A program made the translations under genes and the position numbers. A model generated the notes under the pieces. That model made no database searches, was not told the DNA's origin, and saw only the letters and a program-made list of their open reading frames with translations. From Pseudomonadota bacterium (GTDB taxonomy: Bacteria > Pseudomonadota > Alphaproteobacteria > Rhizobiales > Devosiaceae), in NCBI GenBank assembly GCA_023393475.1, contig JAEWLC010000044.1:62001-126000 (forward strand): 64,000 nt of DNA. The letters run 5' to 3'. Numbering within the stretch: position 1 is the first letter of the stretch; each line of letters starts with the position of its first letter. Below are positions 50,921 to 59,773 of this stretch, in pieces.

Positions 50921-51580
50921 ATGCGTATTCTCGTCGTTGAAGACGATGCCAATCTCAACCGCCAGCTGAAAGAGGCGCTCACCGAAGGTGGCTACGTCGT
51001 TGACGTGGCCTTCGACGGTGAAGAGGGTCACTTCCTCGGCGACACCGAGCCTTACGACGTGGTGGTGCTCGATATCGGCCTGCCGCAGATGGATGGCCTG
51101 TCGGTGCTCGAGGAATGGCGCCGGGCCGGCAAGAAGATGCCGGTGCTGCTGCTGACCGCCCGCGACCGCTGGAGCGACAAGGTGCAGGGCATCGATGCCG
51201 GTGCCGACGACTACGTCGCAAAGCCCTTCCACATGGAAGAAGTGCTGGCTCGCGTCCGCGCCCTGGTGCGCCGCGCCGCAGGGCAGGCGAGCAACGAGAT
51301 CGTCGCCGGTTCGGTGCGGCTCGACGTCAAGGCCGGCAAGGTGACGGTGGACGGCCACTCGATCAAGCTGACCAGCCACGAACTGCGCCTCCTGAGCTAC
51401 CTGATGCACCACAAGGGCAAGGTGATCTCGCGCACCGAGCTGACCGAGCATCTCTACGACCAGGATTTCGATCGCGATTCCAACACGATCGAAGTGTTCG
51501 TCGGCCGGCTGCGCAAGAAGCTGCCCGACGATTGCATCCAGACGGTGCGCGGCCTCGGCTATCAGATCGCCGAGGATTGA
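50921..51580 (+). CDS. feuP: OmpR/PhoP-family response regulator, FeuP-like
   Basis: The 219-residue regulator has a REC domain (MRILVVEDDANLNRQLK) with phospho-acceptor Asp51 in VVLDIGLPQMDGL and conserved Lys in DDYVAKPFH. A C-terminal winged helix follows (about 125-217), with GKVISRTELTEHLYDQDFDRDSNTIEVFVGRLRKK as recognition region. It lies downstream of a FeuN-like gene and 120 bases upstream of a PhoQ/FeuQ-like kinase, so it is probably FeuP, which controls cyclic glucan export and osmotic adaptation in Sinorhizobium. The gap to the kinase has a hairpin. Confidence 0.85.
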   Translation: MRILVVEDDANLNRQLKEALTEGGYVVDVAFDGEEGHFLGDTEPYDVVVLDIGLPQMDGLSVLEEWRRAGKKMPVLLLTARDRWSDKVQGIDAGADDYVAKPFHMEEVLARVRALVRRAAGQASNEIVAGSVRLDVKAGKVTVDGHSIKLTSHELRLLSYLMHHKGKVISRTELTEHLYDQDFDRDSNTIEVFVGRLRKKLPDDCIQTVRGLGYQIAED

Positions 51581-51640
51581 GCGTTTCGCCCGGCCGGGGG
51601 GCTAGTTGATGGATCGAGCTTGCGGCTCACCCCTCCCCAA

Positions 51641-51661
51641 CCCTCCCCGTGACGGGGAGGG
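51641..51661. repeat. GC-rich hairpin in the feuP-feuQ gap
   Basis: CCCTCCCCG (51641-51649) and CGGGGAGGG (51653-51661) form a 9-bp stem with a TGA loop, preceded by CACCCCTCCCCAA at 51629. It is of the same C-rich type as the element at 48976. There is no T-run, so termination is doubtful; it may attenuate or be a dispersed repeat. Confidence 0.5.
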
Positions 51662-51700
51662 CGCCTGCTGGCGCTCCCGGCACGATGGCGGCGTCCCGCG

Positions 51701-53176
51701 ATGAAACTTCCCGCTTTCATCACCGATATCTGGGACCGTGCGCGGGCGATCATCCAGCGCCGGCCGGTGAGCGATGCGGCGCATCCGCACCGCAAGCGCT
51801 CGATCGCGGCGTCGCTGTTCCTGCTCTCGGCCGTGTGGCTCGCGGTGGCGCTGGTGGCGACGGCGTTCCTCCTCACCGAGCTTTATTCGCGGGCGCTGGA
51901 CAACAGCCTCGTCGAGACGCTGGAATTCCATGTCGAGACGCTGACCGACCTCAGCCTTCTCGCCGAGACGCCGAAATCGGACCAGATCCGCGTCGGCGAT
52001 CCGCGCTTCGACCGGACCGGCTCGGGCTGGTACTGGGCCATCCGCGCCGACGACGGGGAACTGCTGAACTTCTCCAATTCCTATGTCGGCATGGTGCTGG
52101 GTCCGCTGCCCGGGCCGTTCGACGCGACCAACACCAAGACGGCGGTGCTGACCGACCCGTTCAACATCAAGATCCGGGTCATCGAGCGCGCGGTGACGGT
52201 GAACGGCATTCCGCTCCACATCATGGTGACGGGCTCGCTCGACGAAATCCTGTCGCTGGTCGACGAGTTCCGCGGCCAGACGCTGATCGTGCTCGGTGCG
52301 GTGGCCATCATGCTGGCGGTGATGTCGACCATCGTCGCGCGCATTTCGCTGAGGCCGGTCGGGCAGTTGCGGCGGGAAGTTGAACGGGTTCGCGAGGGCG
52401 ACGCCGCCTCGGTGGCGGGCGTCTATCCGGCCGAGATCGCGCCGCTGTCGGAAGAGATCAACGAACTGCTCCGCGCCAACGCCCAGATCGTCGAGCGCGC
52501 CCGCAACCAGGTGGGCAACCTCGCCCACGGGCTGAAGACACCGATCGCGGTGCTCCGCAACGAGGCCGCGTCGGACAAGAAAAACCCGCTCGCCAAGGTG
52601 GTCGCCGGCGAGACCGAGAAGATGAGCCAGCTGGTCACGACCTATCTCGACCGCGCACGTCTCGCGGCGCGCTCGGCCGTGGTCGGCAAGAAGGCCGACG
52701 CGACGCATGTGATGCTGCGGCTGACCCGCGTGATGCAGAAGCTCAACCCCAACATCACCATCGCCATGGTGCGCCCCGATGCGTCGCTGCCCTGGTTCCG
52801 TGGCGACGAGGGCGACCTCGAGGAAATGGCGGGCAACCTGATCGACAATGCCTGCAAGTGGGCGAAGTCCTCGATCGGCGTGACGGTGGTGGCCGAGCGG
52901 CGCGACGGGCAGACGAACCTGCTCATCAAGATCGACGACGACGGGCCGGGCCTCACCGAACAGGAAGCGACCAAGGTGTTGCAGCGCGGTGTCAGGCTGG
53001 ACGAGAAGGCGCCCGGATCCGGCTTGGGGCTGGATATCGTCAAGGAACTGGTTGACGTCTATGGCGGGTCCCTGCAATTGAAGCGATCGGTGCTTGGGGG
53101 CTTGCTCGCCGAACTGCGGCTGCCTGCCGCAAAGGTCGCTGGCTTCCGCACTTTCGCCTCAATACGCAAGGAATAA
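51701..53176 (+). CDS. feuQ: FeuQ/PhoQ-like sensor histidine kinase
   Basis: The 491-residue inner-membrane kinase has TM1 at about 36-58, a periplasmic domain of about 130 residues, TM2 near 195-214, HAMP at about 215-265, and HisKA with His276 in VGNLAHGLKTPIAVL. An ATPase domain follows (NLIDNACKWAKSSI, DDGPGL, GSGLGLDIVKEL). The AHxLKTPI box is typical of PhoQ-type kinases. It should partner FeuP and be inhibited by FeuN. The gene is on the same strand as feuP, 120 bases downstream. Confidence 0.85.
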   Translation: MKLPAFITDIWDRARAIIQRRPVSDAAHPHRKRSIAASLFLLSAVWLAVALVATAFLLTELYSRALDNSLVETLEFHVETLTDLSLLAETPKSDQIRVGDPRFDRTGSGWYWAIRADDGELLNFSNSYVGMVLGPLPGPFDATNTKTAVLTDPFNIKIRVIERAVTVNGIPLHIMVTGSLDEILSLVDEFRGQTLIVLGAVAIMLAVMSTIVARISLRPVGQLRREVERVREGDAASVAGVYPAEIAPLSEEINELLRANAQIVERARNQVGNLAHGLKTPIAVLRNEAASDKKNPLAKVVAGETEKMSQLVTTYLDRARLAARSAVVGKKADATHVMLRLTRVMQKLNPNITIAMVRPDASLPWFRGDEGDLEEMAGNLIDNACKWAKSSIGVTVVAERRDGQTNLLIKIDDDGPGLTEQEATKVLQRGVRLDEKAPGSGLGLDIVKELVDVYGGSLQLKRSVLGGLLAELRLPAAKVAGFRTFASIRKE

Positions 53177-53204
53177 GGCTTCGGCCTTCCCCCTCGAGTA
53201 CGCC

Positions 53205-53690
53205 ATGCCCCTGTTCGCCCGCGCCCTGCCTGTTCTTGCCATGCTCCTGCTTGCCGGTTGCAGCATGGGTCCGTCGACGTCCGACATCGCGACGGGGCCG
53301 ACGTTGCCGCCCCCGAACTCGGCGCTGGCGACCCAGCCGACCATCACCCCGGCCGCACTGCCGGTGGCCACGGCCACCCAGCCCGCTTCGGTGGCGATGA
53401 ACGATGTCGGCGCCTTCCTCGATGCCTCGGTCACCGCGCAGCTGACTGCGAGGGACAAGTCCGAGGCGGCGAGCGCACAGTTCAACGCGCTGACCTTCGG
53501 CCGCCCCGGCGCCCCGCGCACCTGGAGCGGCGACAAGGGCGTTGCCGGCTCGGTCACGGTCGGCCCCTATGTGCGCGTCAACAACATCGATTGCCGCGAC
53601 TTCACACACACGGTGACGGTGTCGGGCACGCCCCATCCCCGCAAGGGTACGGCCTGCCGCGACGTGAGCGGCAACTGGACCGTCTCCTGA
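53205..53690 (+). CDS. Surface-antigen-like lipoprotein
   Basis: The 161-residue protein has a lipoprotein signal peptide with lipobox LLAGC and lipidated Cys19. The body has a low-complexity Pro/Thr/Ala stretch (about 25-60). The C-terminal half (RTWSGDKGVAGSVTVGP, CRDFTHTVTVSG and GTACRDVSGNWTVS) resembles the small Rickettsia/Legionella surface protein domain. It would be tethered to the outer membrane. It lies 28 bases after feuQ. Confidence 0.72.
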   Translation: MPLFARALPVLAMLLLAGCSMGPSTSDIATGPTLPPPNSALATQPTITPAALPVATATQPASVAMNDVGAFLDASVTAQLTARDKSEAASAQFNALTFGRPGAPRTWSGDKGVAGSVTVGPYVRVNNIDCRDFTHTVTVSGTPHPRKGTACRDVSGNWTVS

Positions 53691-53788
53691 CGATGTGATC
53701 GTCCGGCTAAGTGCCCGGATAGTCATTTATTTACCGGCGCGGGCCTAGGGTTGGAGACGAGTCTCGGCCCCTATGCCCTCCGGTTTTC

Positions 53789-54991
53789 ATGAACGACAGT
53801 AACGCCGTTGCCGCGTCCAATGAATCGACGCTCTTGCGCCGACAGCGGCAGGCTGCATCCCCCTTTCTCGGCATGCTCGATGCCGTGACCGTGCGGGGCC
53901 GGCCAACCTTCGATATCGACGGCGCACTGGCCGAGGATCATGTCCGCTCGGTCTGGACCTGGCTGGCGCGGGACGTGGCGCCCGACCTGATCGACCCCAT
54001 TGCATCGGGCGACGAGATCGCCGAGCGCGAGGCGCTCGACCTCGTGATGCCCGAGCTTCTGAAGCGGGCGCGCGCGACCGTCGCCGCGGCCAGTGGCGAG
54101 GCCGAACGCCGGCTGCGCATCCAGATGGGCGGCGACGAGGTGTTCGTCCGCCTGCCGATGATCCTCCACGCCATCAAGCACCGCAGCCTCTTCGACAAGG
54201 CCCAGGCCTTCGGCCGCGCGGCCAATGCCATGGCGGACGATGCGGCGCTGGGGCTCGCGCTCCAGTCGATGCCGCTGCAGGACCAGGCCGTGACCTCGCT
54301 GCTCATGCAGGCGGCGCTGGGGCAGGTGACCAACCCGGCGAAGGTCATGGGCGCGGTGATCCGCATTGCCGGCTCTGCCAGCGAGCAGGCCGTGCAGCGT
54401 GCCGGCTTCGGGCCGCTGGTCGACGCGATGCTCAGCCACGCCCAGGCTCAGATCCCGGCGCTGCAGCAGTTCGGCGCCTTCGCCGATATCGACCTGATCT
54501 GCCGCTCGGTCGATCGCTATCACCGGCTGATGCGGGCGGTGACCGGCTATATCGAGCTTGGCCGGCTGACACGCTGGTCGACGATCATCGCGGGGATCAC
54601 CACCACGGTATCGGAGCTGATCGAACCCCGACTGCGCGATGTCGGACCGGACGTGAACCTCGCGCTGCGCCGCCACCACGGGACCGACCGCATCGACAGC
54701 GAGCAGGTGCTCTCGGCGCTCAACGGCTGCTACATGCTGGCGACGGTGCGCGAGTGCCGCGACTCGCTGGCGCTCAACGCGCTGTTCGACCAGATCTGGA
54801 CGCAGGTGGGCCAGGCGCTCGAAATCCACGTCCAGCGCAATCTCGAACAGTTCCGGCAGAACCCGACCGACCGCGTGATCGGGGCGCGCCTCGATGCGGC
54901 GATCAAGATGGCCGGGCTGCGGTTCAACCCCGACTATGCCGATGTGCTGAAGCGCGCCCGCGACGGTGCCGAGCGGCGCGCGGCGAGCTAG
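53789..54991 (+). CDS. Conserved helical protein of unknown function
   Basis: The 400-residue, all-helical, soluble protein starts MNDSNAVAASNESTLLRRQR. It contains TVRGRPTFDIDGALAEDHVRSVW near residue 35, AVTGYIELGRLTRWSTIIAG near 250, and many Arg/Ala-rich helices. There is no signal peptide or known motif. It converges with the SoxA-like gene (4-base overlap). The family was not recognised. Confidence 0.65.
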   Translation: MNDSNAVAASNESTLLRRQRQAASPFLGMLDAVTVRGRPTFDIDGALAEDHVRSVWTWLARDVAPDLIDPIASGDEIAEREALDLVMPELLKRARATVAAASGEAERRLRIQMGGDEVFVRLPMILHAIKHRSLFDKAQAFGRAANAMADDAALGLALQSMPLQDQAVTSLLMQAALGQVTNPAKVMGAVIRIAGSASEQAVQRAGFGPLVDAMLSHAQAQIPALQQFGAFADIDLICRSVDRYHRLMRAVTGYIELGRLTRWSTIIAGITTTVSELIEPRLRDVGPDVNLALRRHHGTDRIDSEQVLSALNGCYMLATVRECRDSLALNALFDQIWTQVGQALEIHVQRNLEQFRQNPTDRVIGARLDAAIKMAGLRFNPDYADVLKRARDGAERRAAS

Positions 54992-56982
54992 GCGCTCGGC
55001 TTCAGCTTCTCCGTCAGACGCGCTGCGACGGCCACGCCGGCGTCGCGGACGAACAACTGCTGCACCTCGGGTACGTGCGAGAGCACCGCGATCGCGCCGT
55101 GCGTGCGGGGGAGGGGCGGGGCGTAGGTGACGCCCACTGCCTTCAGCGGATCTGATGTTTCCGAGTTCTCGAAGATCAGCCCGCCCCGGGTGAAGTTGCG
55201 CGCGTCGGCGGCGGCGATGGCCCACACCTGCGGCTTGTCGCCGAAGCGGCCGGCGAGATAGCCCGGCGGGGCAGGGACCTCCGGCGCGGGGGTGGCATCG
55301 GGCTGGATCTGCCAGCCGGTGTCCGAGATTTCTCCCGCCAGCCCGCACCGCTCGGCGGCGACGGGACCCGCGTCGCGGGCAGCGATGGCGCCGATCTCGA
55401 CGGCAGCGGCGATGTCGCTGAGGCTGAGCTGCACGGCGCGAGTCGCGATGCCGGAGACGCCGTGCTTGCTGGCGGCGGCAGCACGGCGGGTGACGAGGGA
55501 CGGGCCGCGATCGAGATAGGTGTCGCCGCGGGCGTCGGGCCGGAACGGCGCGATCGGAGTGGCGGCGTCGCGCGTCTCGAAGGCCTCATCGATGAGCCGG
55601 TCGACAACCCCCGGTGCCGGCTTGCCGAGCCGGGCGAGGACCGCGGCCTTGCCGCTGGCGATGGCCGCTGCCGTGCTGCGAAGGCCGGCGGCGGAACCGG
55701 CGAGCGAAATGGCGGCAACCTGACCGGTGGCGGCGAGCCAGTTGCTGGCTGCATCCCACGCGGCGCTGCCGCCGGCGCGGAGCCAGAGCAGGATATCGGG
55801 CTGCCAGCCGCCGCCGGCGATCAGCTGGTCGGTCTCGATGGCGGTGGAATCCTGCACGATCCCGGCCATGTTGACGGCAAAGCCGATGCGCAACCCCGGC
55901 TGGTTGCGCTGCAGCGGTTCGGCGTGGCTGGGGGCGAGGGCCGAGGCAAGCGTGACGCCGCTGGCCTTGGCGAAATCGACGAAGCGTGACAGCGGCGCAA
56001 TGCGGCTGTCGACGATGCGCTGCACCTCGAGACCGGCATCGGCGGCGTAGAGCGCCAGGCGATATGCGAAGCTGTGGGGCGTGCTGAAGAGCGCCCGGCG
56101 GCCCGGCCATACGCCATGGCGGCTGGCGCGGCGATAGGCGGCGAGGCTGCCGACGATGCCGGGCGTGCGATTGCCCGGAAAGACCGGCAACCGCTCCATG
56201 GCGCCCGTGGCCAGCACGATGTGCTCCGCCTCGATGGCAACCACGCGCCCGGTCGGCCTGCCGCCGTCGAGCACGACCTGATGCACGCTCAGGCGGCTGC
56301 CGACGAGCGCGAATGCCTCGGCATGGGTGAGGATGGTGGCCCGCTCACCCAGCTGGCGGGTCAGGCTGGCGATCGTCTCGGCCGGCGCGCTCTCTCCGTC
56401 GACCGCACCGAAGAAGGGCGCCGCGCCGCCGAGGCACTGGTCGCGCTCGACGAGGAACACCGACTTGCCGGCTGCGATTGCGGTCGCTGCGGCGCTGAGT
56501 CCGGCGACACCGCCGCCGACGACGGCGAAATCGGCCTTGATGGTCTCTGCCGGCGCCTCGAACTGCCAGGGCTGCTGGGGCAGGGGCACATCGCCGAAAC
56601 GGTGGTTGAGCGTGCGCGCGGGACCGACGATGCGGTGGCGCAGGGCGCCGAGGAGGCCCCGCGAGGCGATCGGGTCGCGGCGGACACCGACGGTGGTGAA
56701 ATCGACCCCGTTGACCGCCGGCGTGCGTTCCATCGGCAGCGGCGTGCCACCAGCCGTGGCGACCAGCGGCGCGAAGGTCTCGTCGAGGACAACGGGCTCG
56801 TCACCATGCCGGCCGGCGATCTGGATTCCGGCAGCAAGAGTGGCGGAGAGAACCGTGTCCCCGGCATAGCCCGCGATGGTGCGACCATTGAGGCGGAAGC
56901 TGAGGGGGCGGGAGCGATCGATCTCGCTGCCGCCGAGGCCGTGCGGCGCATCGGCCGGGAGTCGGTTGGGAGAGTCGCTCAC
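54988..56982 (-). CDS. SoxA-like FAD/NAD(P) oxidoreductase lacking the GCV_T half
   Basis: The 664-residue protein resembles the N-terminal two thirds of sarcosine oxidase alpha (SoxA). It has a beta-grasp FRLNGRTIAGYAGDTVLSA segment near 30, FAD Rossmann VVGGGVAGLSAAATA near 155, and the second nucleotide motif HIVLATGAMERLPVFPG near 255. The typical C-terminal folate-binding GCV_T domain is absent; SoxA is about 970 residues. Only two Cys are visible, so no Fe-S cluster is expected. It overlaps the next gene by 4 bases and presumably forms a complex with it. The substrate is unknown. Confidence 0.7.
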   Translation of the reverse strand: MSDSPNRLPADAPHGLGGSEIDRSRPLSFRLNGRTIAGYAGDTVLSATLAAGIQIAGRHGDEPVVLDETFAPLVATAGGTPLPMERTPAVNGVDFTTVGVRRDPIASRGLLGALRHRIVGPARTLNHRFGDVPLPQQPWQFEAPAETIKADFAVVGGGVAGLSAAATAIAAGKSVFLVERDQCLGGAAPFFGAVDGESAPAETIASLTRQLGERATILTHAEAFALVGSRLSVHQVVLDGGRPTGRVVAIEAEHIVLATGAMERLPVFPGNRTPGIVGSLAAYRRASRHGVWPGRRALFSTPHSFAYRLALYAADAGLEVQRIVDSRIAPLSRFVDFAKASGVTLASALAPSHAEPLQRNQPGLRIGFAVNMAGIVQDSTAIETDQLIAGGGWQPDILLWLRAGGSAAWDAASNWLAATGQVAAISLAGSAAGLRSTAAAIASGKAAVLARLGKPAPGVVDRLIDEAFETRDAATPIAPFRPDARGDTYLDRGPSLVTRRAAAASKHGVSGIATRAVQLSLSDIAAAVEIGAIAARDAGPVAAERCGLAGEISDTGWQIQPDATPAPEVPAPPGYLAGRFGDKPQVWAIAAADARNFTRGGLIFENSETSDPLKAVGVTYAPPLPRTHGAIAVLSHVPEVQQLFVRDAGVAVAARLTEKLKPSA

Positions 56983-58043
56983 GCCGGCACCGCGCTATGT
57001 TCGGCGACCTGCAGCCGCTGGTTTCCACGCGTCGGGCCACGAGCGGCGATCCACTGCGCTTCGTCGGGCGCGGATTTGCCGGCGAGGTGTCGCGCGACAA
57101 GCGGCGCGAGAAACGGGGCGACGGGGCCGAGCCCGGCGACGATGGTGACCTTGCTGCCGCGCGCGGCGCCGACATAGGGGGCGCCATCGGCTGTGCGGAG
57201 TGTCGGATGGGCCGTTTCGCCGGCGATGCGGAGGGCGCCGGACTTTGCCACCACGCTGCCGAGGCGGGCGCGGGCGGTGACCGGATCGCCGCTGACGAGG
57301 GCAGACATGCTCGCCCGGCCATTCTGCTCGACCATCACGCCGCGATCGACGTAGCTGACGAATGGCGAGGGCAGGGCCTTGCCGCCTTCGAGCAGGAACG
57401 AGGCGCCGGGGATGGTCGCGATGCTGCGATCGAGGTTGTCGGCATCGAGGTACTGGAGAATGGCCCGGTCGCCGAGCAGCACGGCCTGTGCCGCCTCGAC
57501 GACGTGGCCGTCATGGGCAATGCGCGCGGTGCCGTCCTTGCGCAGGATGACCTCGGTGTCCGCTTCGTCGAGGTGCCGGACGTCGTGCCGGCCGAGCCAG
57601 GCCTCGAGCGCGGGCTCCAGCTTGCCGTGGCCGAGGAGTTGCGCGTCGCGCACCTTGACCATGAAGGCACCGGGGAGGCTGCGATCGGCGACGGGCTCGA
57701 CCGCATAGCCGAGGGTCATGGCGAGGTGCCGGAAGTGGCTGAGGGCGCCGGCGCTGTCGCGGGTTTCGGCAACGAACAGCGGATCGACGCGGGACATAAG
57801 GCCCTTGCCGATGCCGGTGATGAGCTTGCCGGTCTCAGCCGATGCGCGCTTGATGAGGATCAAGGTCTCCGGCCGGGTGACCGGCGATATGGAGACGCCG
57901 AAGTGGCGCTGCAGGCGGAACGGCGAGAACGGTTCGCCGACGAGGCAGACGCGCTTGCCGTGTTCGATGGCGAGCAGCCCGGCGACGAGGCCGGCCACCG
58001 GGGTCGACCCGATAATGAGGTGATCGAAACTGTCAGAGGCCAT
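56979..58043 (-). CDS. DAO/SoxB-like FAD-binding partner protein with degenerate nucleotide motif
   Basis: The 354-residue protein starts MASDSFDHLIIGSTPVAGLVAGLLA. The loop G-S-T-P-V-A-G is a weakened version of the GxGxxG dinucleotide-binding motif. A C-terminal block DGAPYVGAARGSKVTIVAGLGPVAPFLAPLVAR looks like the end of DAO-type FAD enzymes. It is upstream of, and overlaps by 4 bases, the SoxA-like gene, a two-subunit arrangement. It is divergent from ccmI. Activity is not established. Confidence 0.6.
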   Translation of the reverse strand: MASDSFDHLIIGSTPVAGLVAGLLAIEHGKRVCLVGEPFSPFRLQRHFGVSISPVTRPETLILIKRASAETGKLITGIGKGLMSRVDPLFVAETRDSAGALSHFRHLAMTLGYAVEPVADRSLPGAFMVKVRDAQLLGHGKLEPALEAWLGRHDVRHLDEADTEVILRKDGTARIAHDGHVVEAAQAVLLGDRAILQYLDADNLDRSIATIPGASFLLEGGKALPSPFVSYVDRGVMVEQNGRASMSALVSGDPVTARARLGSVVAKSGALRIAGETAHPTLRTADGAPYVGAARGSKVTIVAGLGPVAPFLAPLVARHLAGKSAPDEAQWIAARGPTRGNQRLQVAEHSAVPA

Positions 58044-58094
58044 AGGTCAGCGCACCGCCCCGGGGGACGTCCAGAGGGCTGCGGCAATGCGCCC

Positions 58095-58116
58095 CCCACA
58101 CATGATAGTGTGTGGG
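58095..58116. promoter_or_regulatory. Perfect inverted repeat between the DAO-like gene and ccmI
   Basis: CCCACACA (58095-58102) and TGTGTGGG (58109-58116) flank TGATAG in the 145-base divergent gap. It may be an operator for either gene or a hairpin. Confidence 0.4.
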
Positions 58117-58188
58117 TGCATATTCTGCCCGAATGCCATTATAGATCGGGCGCGTTTCCGCCCCTTCTCGTGAGGCACTGCCCCGTCC

Positions 58189-59259
58189 ATGCTTTTCTGG
58201 TCGCTCGCTATTGTGGTCACAGCCATCGCCTGCGCCGCCCTCTATTATGCGGGTGCCGGACGGAGGGTCAACGCGACTGCTGATGTTGTAGACAGCCCAG
58301 AGATCCAGCATCTCAAGCTTCAGCTGAAGGAAATCGAGGCCGATGCCGAAACCGGACGCCTGGGAGCCGCCGAGGCTGTCGCCGCGAAGGGCGAACTGGC
58401 GCGCGAGCTGATGCGCATAAAGTCCGAACACCAATCGGGGCCGCGGGCCGGCGGACGTCGGGGCATCATCGCCGTAGCAGCTATCGCGACCGGCGTGCTC
58501 GCCTTCGGCATGTATGGCGCCCTCGGCCGGCCCGACCTGCCGACCCAACCTCTGGCTGAACGCACGGATTCGCCGCCCGAAGAGATCACCCTCGACGACG
58601 CGCTGGCGCGCATCGAGGCGCAGCTGGCGAAATCGCCGGACGATATCCGCGGCTGGACGGTGATCGCGCCGGCCTACATGCAGATGGGGCGCTTTGCGGA
58701 TGCCGAGAAGGCGTTGCGCAAGGTCATTGAGCTCGATGGCCCGACGGCCGACCGCGAGACCGACCTGGGCGAGGCGCTGATGATGCAGAAGGAGGGCGAC
58801 GCCACCGGCGCGCCGCTCGACCTGTTCAAGAGCGCCGCGGCGCGCGATCCGGCCCATGTCCGTTCGCGCTACTACATCGCCAGCGAAGCCACCCGTGCCG
58901 GCGACTATGCGGCGGCCAAGGCGGACTGGGAAGCATTGCTGCGGCTGGGCAAGGGCGACGAGCCCTGGTTCGACAACGCAACTGCCGGACTGGCTGCGGC
59001 CGAAGCCGGACTCAACGGCGGCACCGTGCCCGACGGCTCGGCGATCGCCGGAATGGTGGAAGGACTGTCGAGCCGGCTGATGTCGGGCGGCGGTACGGTT
59101 GCAGAATGGACACGCCTCGTGCGCTCCCGCCTCGTCCTCGGACAGACCGAGCTGGCGCAGGAGGCCTACAACGCTGCCCGCAAGGCTTATCCCGATGCTG
59201 GCGACCGCGCCGAACTCGACGTTCTCGCGGCGGATAATGGATTGGTAGCAAGCAATTGA
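58189..59259 (+). CDS. ccmI: Cytochrome c biogenesis protein CcmI
   Basis: The 356-residue protein has two membrane helices, at about residues 1-22 (MLFWSLAIVVTAIACAALYY) and 90-112. A TPR-like periplasmic domain follows (e.g. ADAEKALRKVIELDGPTAD), ending near residue 355. CcmI holds apocytochrome c for haem ligation. It overlaps ccmE by 4 bases and begins the ccmIEFH operon. Cys-free TPR repeats agree with the family. It was formerly called CycH in rhizobia. Confidence 0.92.
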   Translation: MLFWSLAIVVTAIACAALYYAGAGRRVNATADVVDSPEIQHLKLQLKEIEADAETGRLGAAEAVAAKGELARELMRIKSEHQSGPRAGGRRGIIAVAAIATGVLAFGMYGALGRPDLPTQPLAERTDSPPEEITLDDALARIEAQLAKSPDDIRGWTVIAPAYMQMGRFADAEKALRKVIELDGPTADRETDLGEALMMQKEGDATGAPLDLFKSAAARDPAHVRSRYYIASEATRAGDYAAAKADWEALLRLGKGDEPWFDNATAGLAAAEAGLNGGTVPDGSAIAGMVEGLSSRLMSGGGTVAEWTRLVRSRLVLGQTELAQEAYNAARKAYPDAGDRAELDVLAADNGLVASN

Positions 59260-59771
59260 CCCGTAAGCAGAAACGCCTCGCAATCATTGGTGGCCTGGGA
59301 GCGGTGCTCGTCGTCGCGGCGGGGCTGATCTTCTTCGCACTGCGCGACCAGATCGTGTTCTTCTATTCGCCCACCGAGATCCAGGAAAAGCAGATCGCGG
59401 CGGGGACGCCGATCCGGCTGGGCGGGCTGGTGAAGGAGAACTCGTGCTCGCGCGTCGGCGAGGCGACGGACTTCATCGTCACGGACGGCGCGACCGAGGT
59501 GACTGTCGCCTTTACCGGCCTGCTGCCGGACCTGTTCCGCTCCAACCAGGGCGTCGTGGTCGAAGGGGCGATGAACACGGACGGGACGTTCAAGGCCTCC
59601 AACGTGCTCGCCAAGCACGACGAGAACTACATGCCCAAGGAAGTTGTCGAGTCGCTGAAGGCAAGTGGCGAGTGGCAGCGCGAGGGCGATGCCGGCGCAA
59701 TGGCGGCACCCGCCGACGACAACTGCTCGGCCAAGACCCTGGCGCAGACCGTGGCGGCGACGGGGACCTGA
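59256..59771 (+). CDS. ccmE: Haem chaperone CcmE
   Basis: The 171-residue protein has an N-terminal membrane anchor (about 8-28, LAIIGGLGAVLVVAAGLIFF), an OB-fold, and the haem-binding His121 and Tyr125 in KHDENYMP, the HxxxY motif. The start is a TTG at 59256 within the ccmI stop. It carries haem from CcmC to CcmF on the periplasmic face. Confidence 0.93.
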   Translation: MTRKQKRLAIIGGLGAVLVVAAGLIFFALRDQIVFFYSPTEIQEKQIAAGTPIRLGGLVKENSCSRVGEATDFIVTDGATEVTVAFTGLLPDLFRSNQGVVVEGAMNTDGTFKASNVLAKHDENYMPKEVVESLKASGEWQREGDAGAMAAPADDNCSAKTLAQTVAATGT

Positions 59772-59773
59772 GG

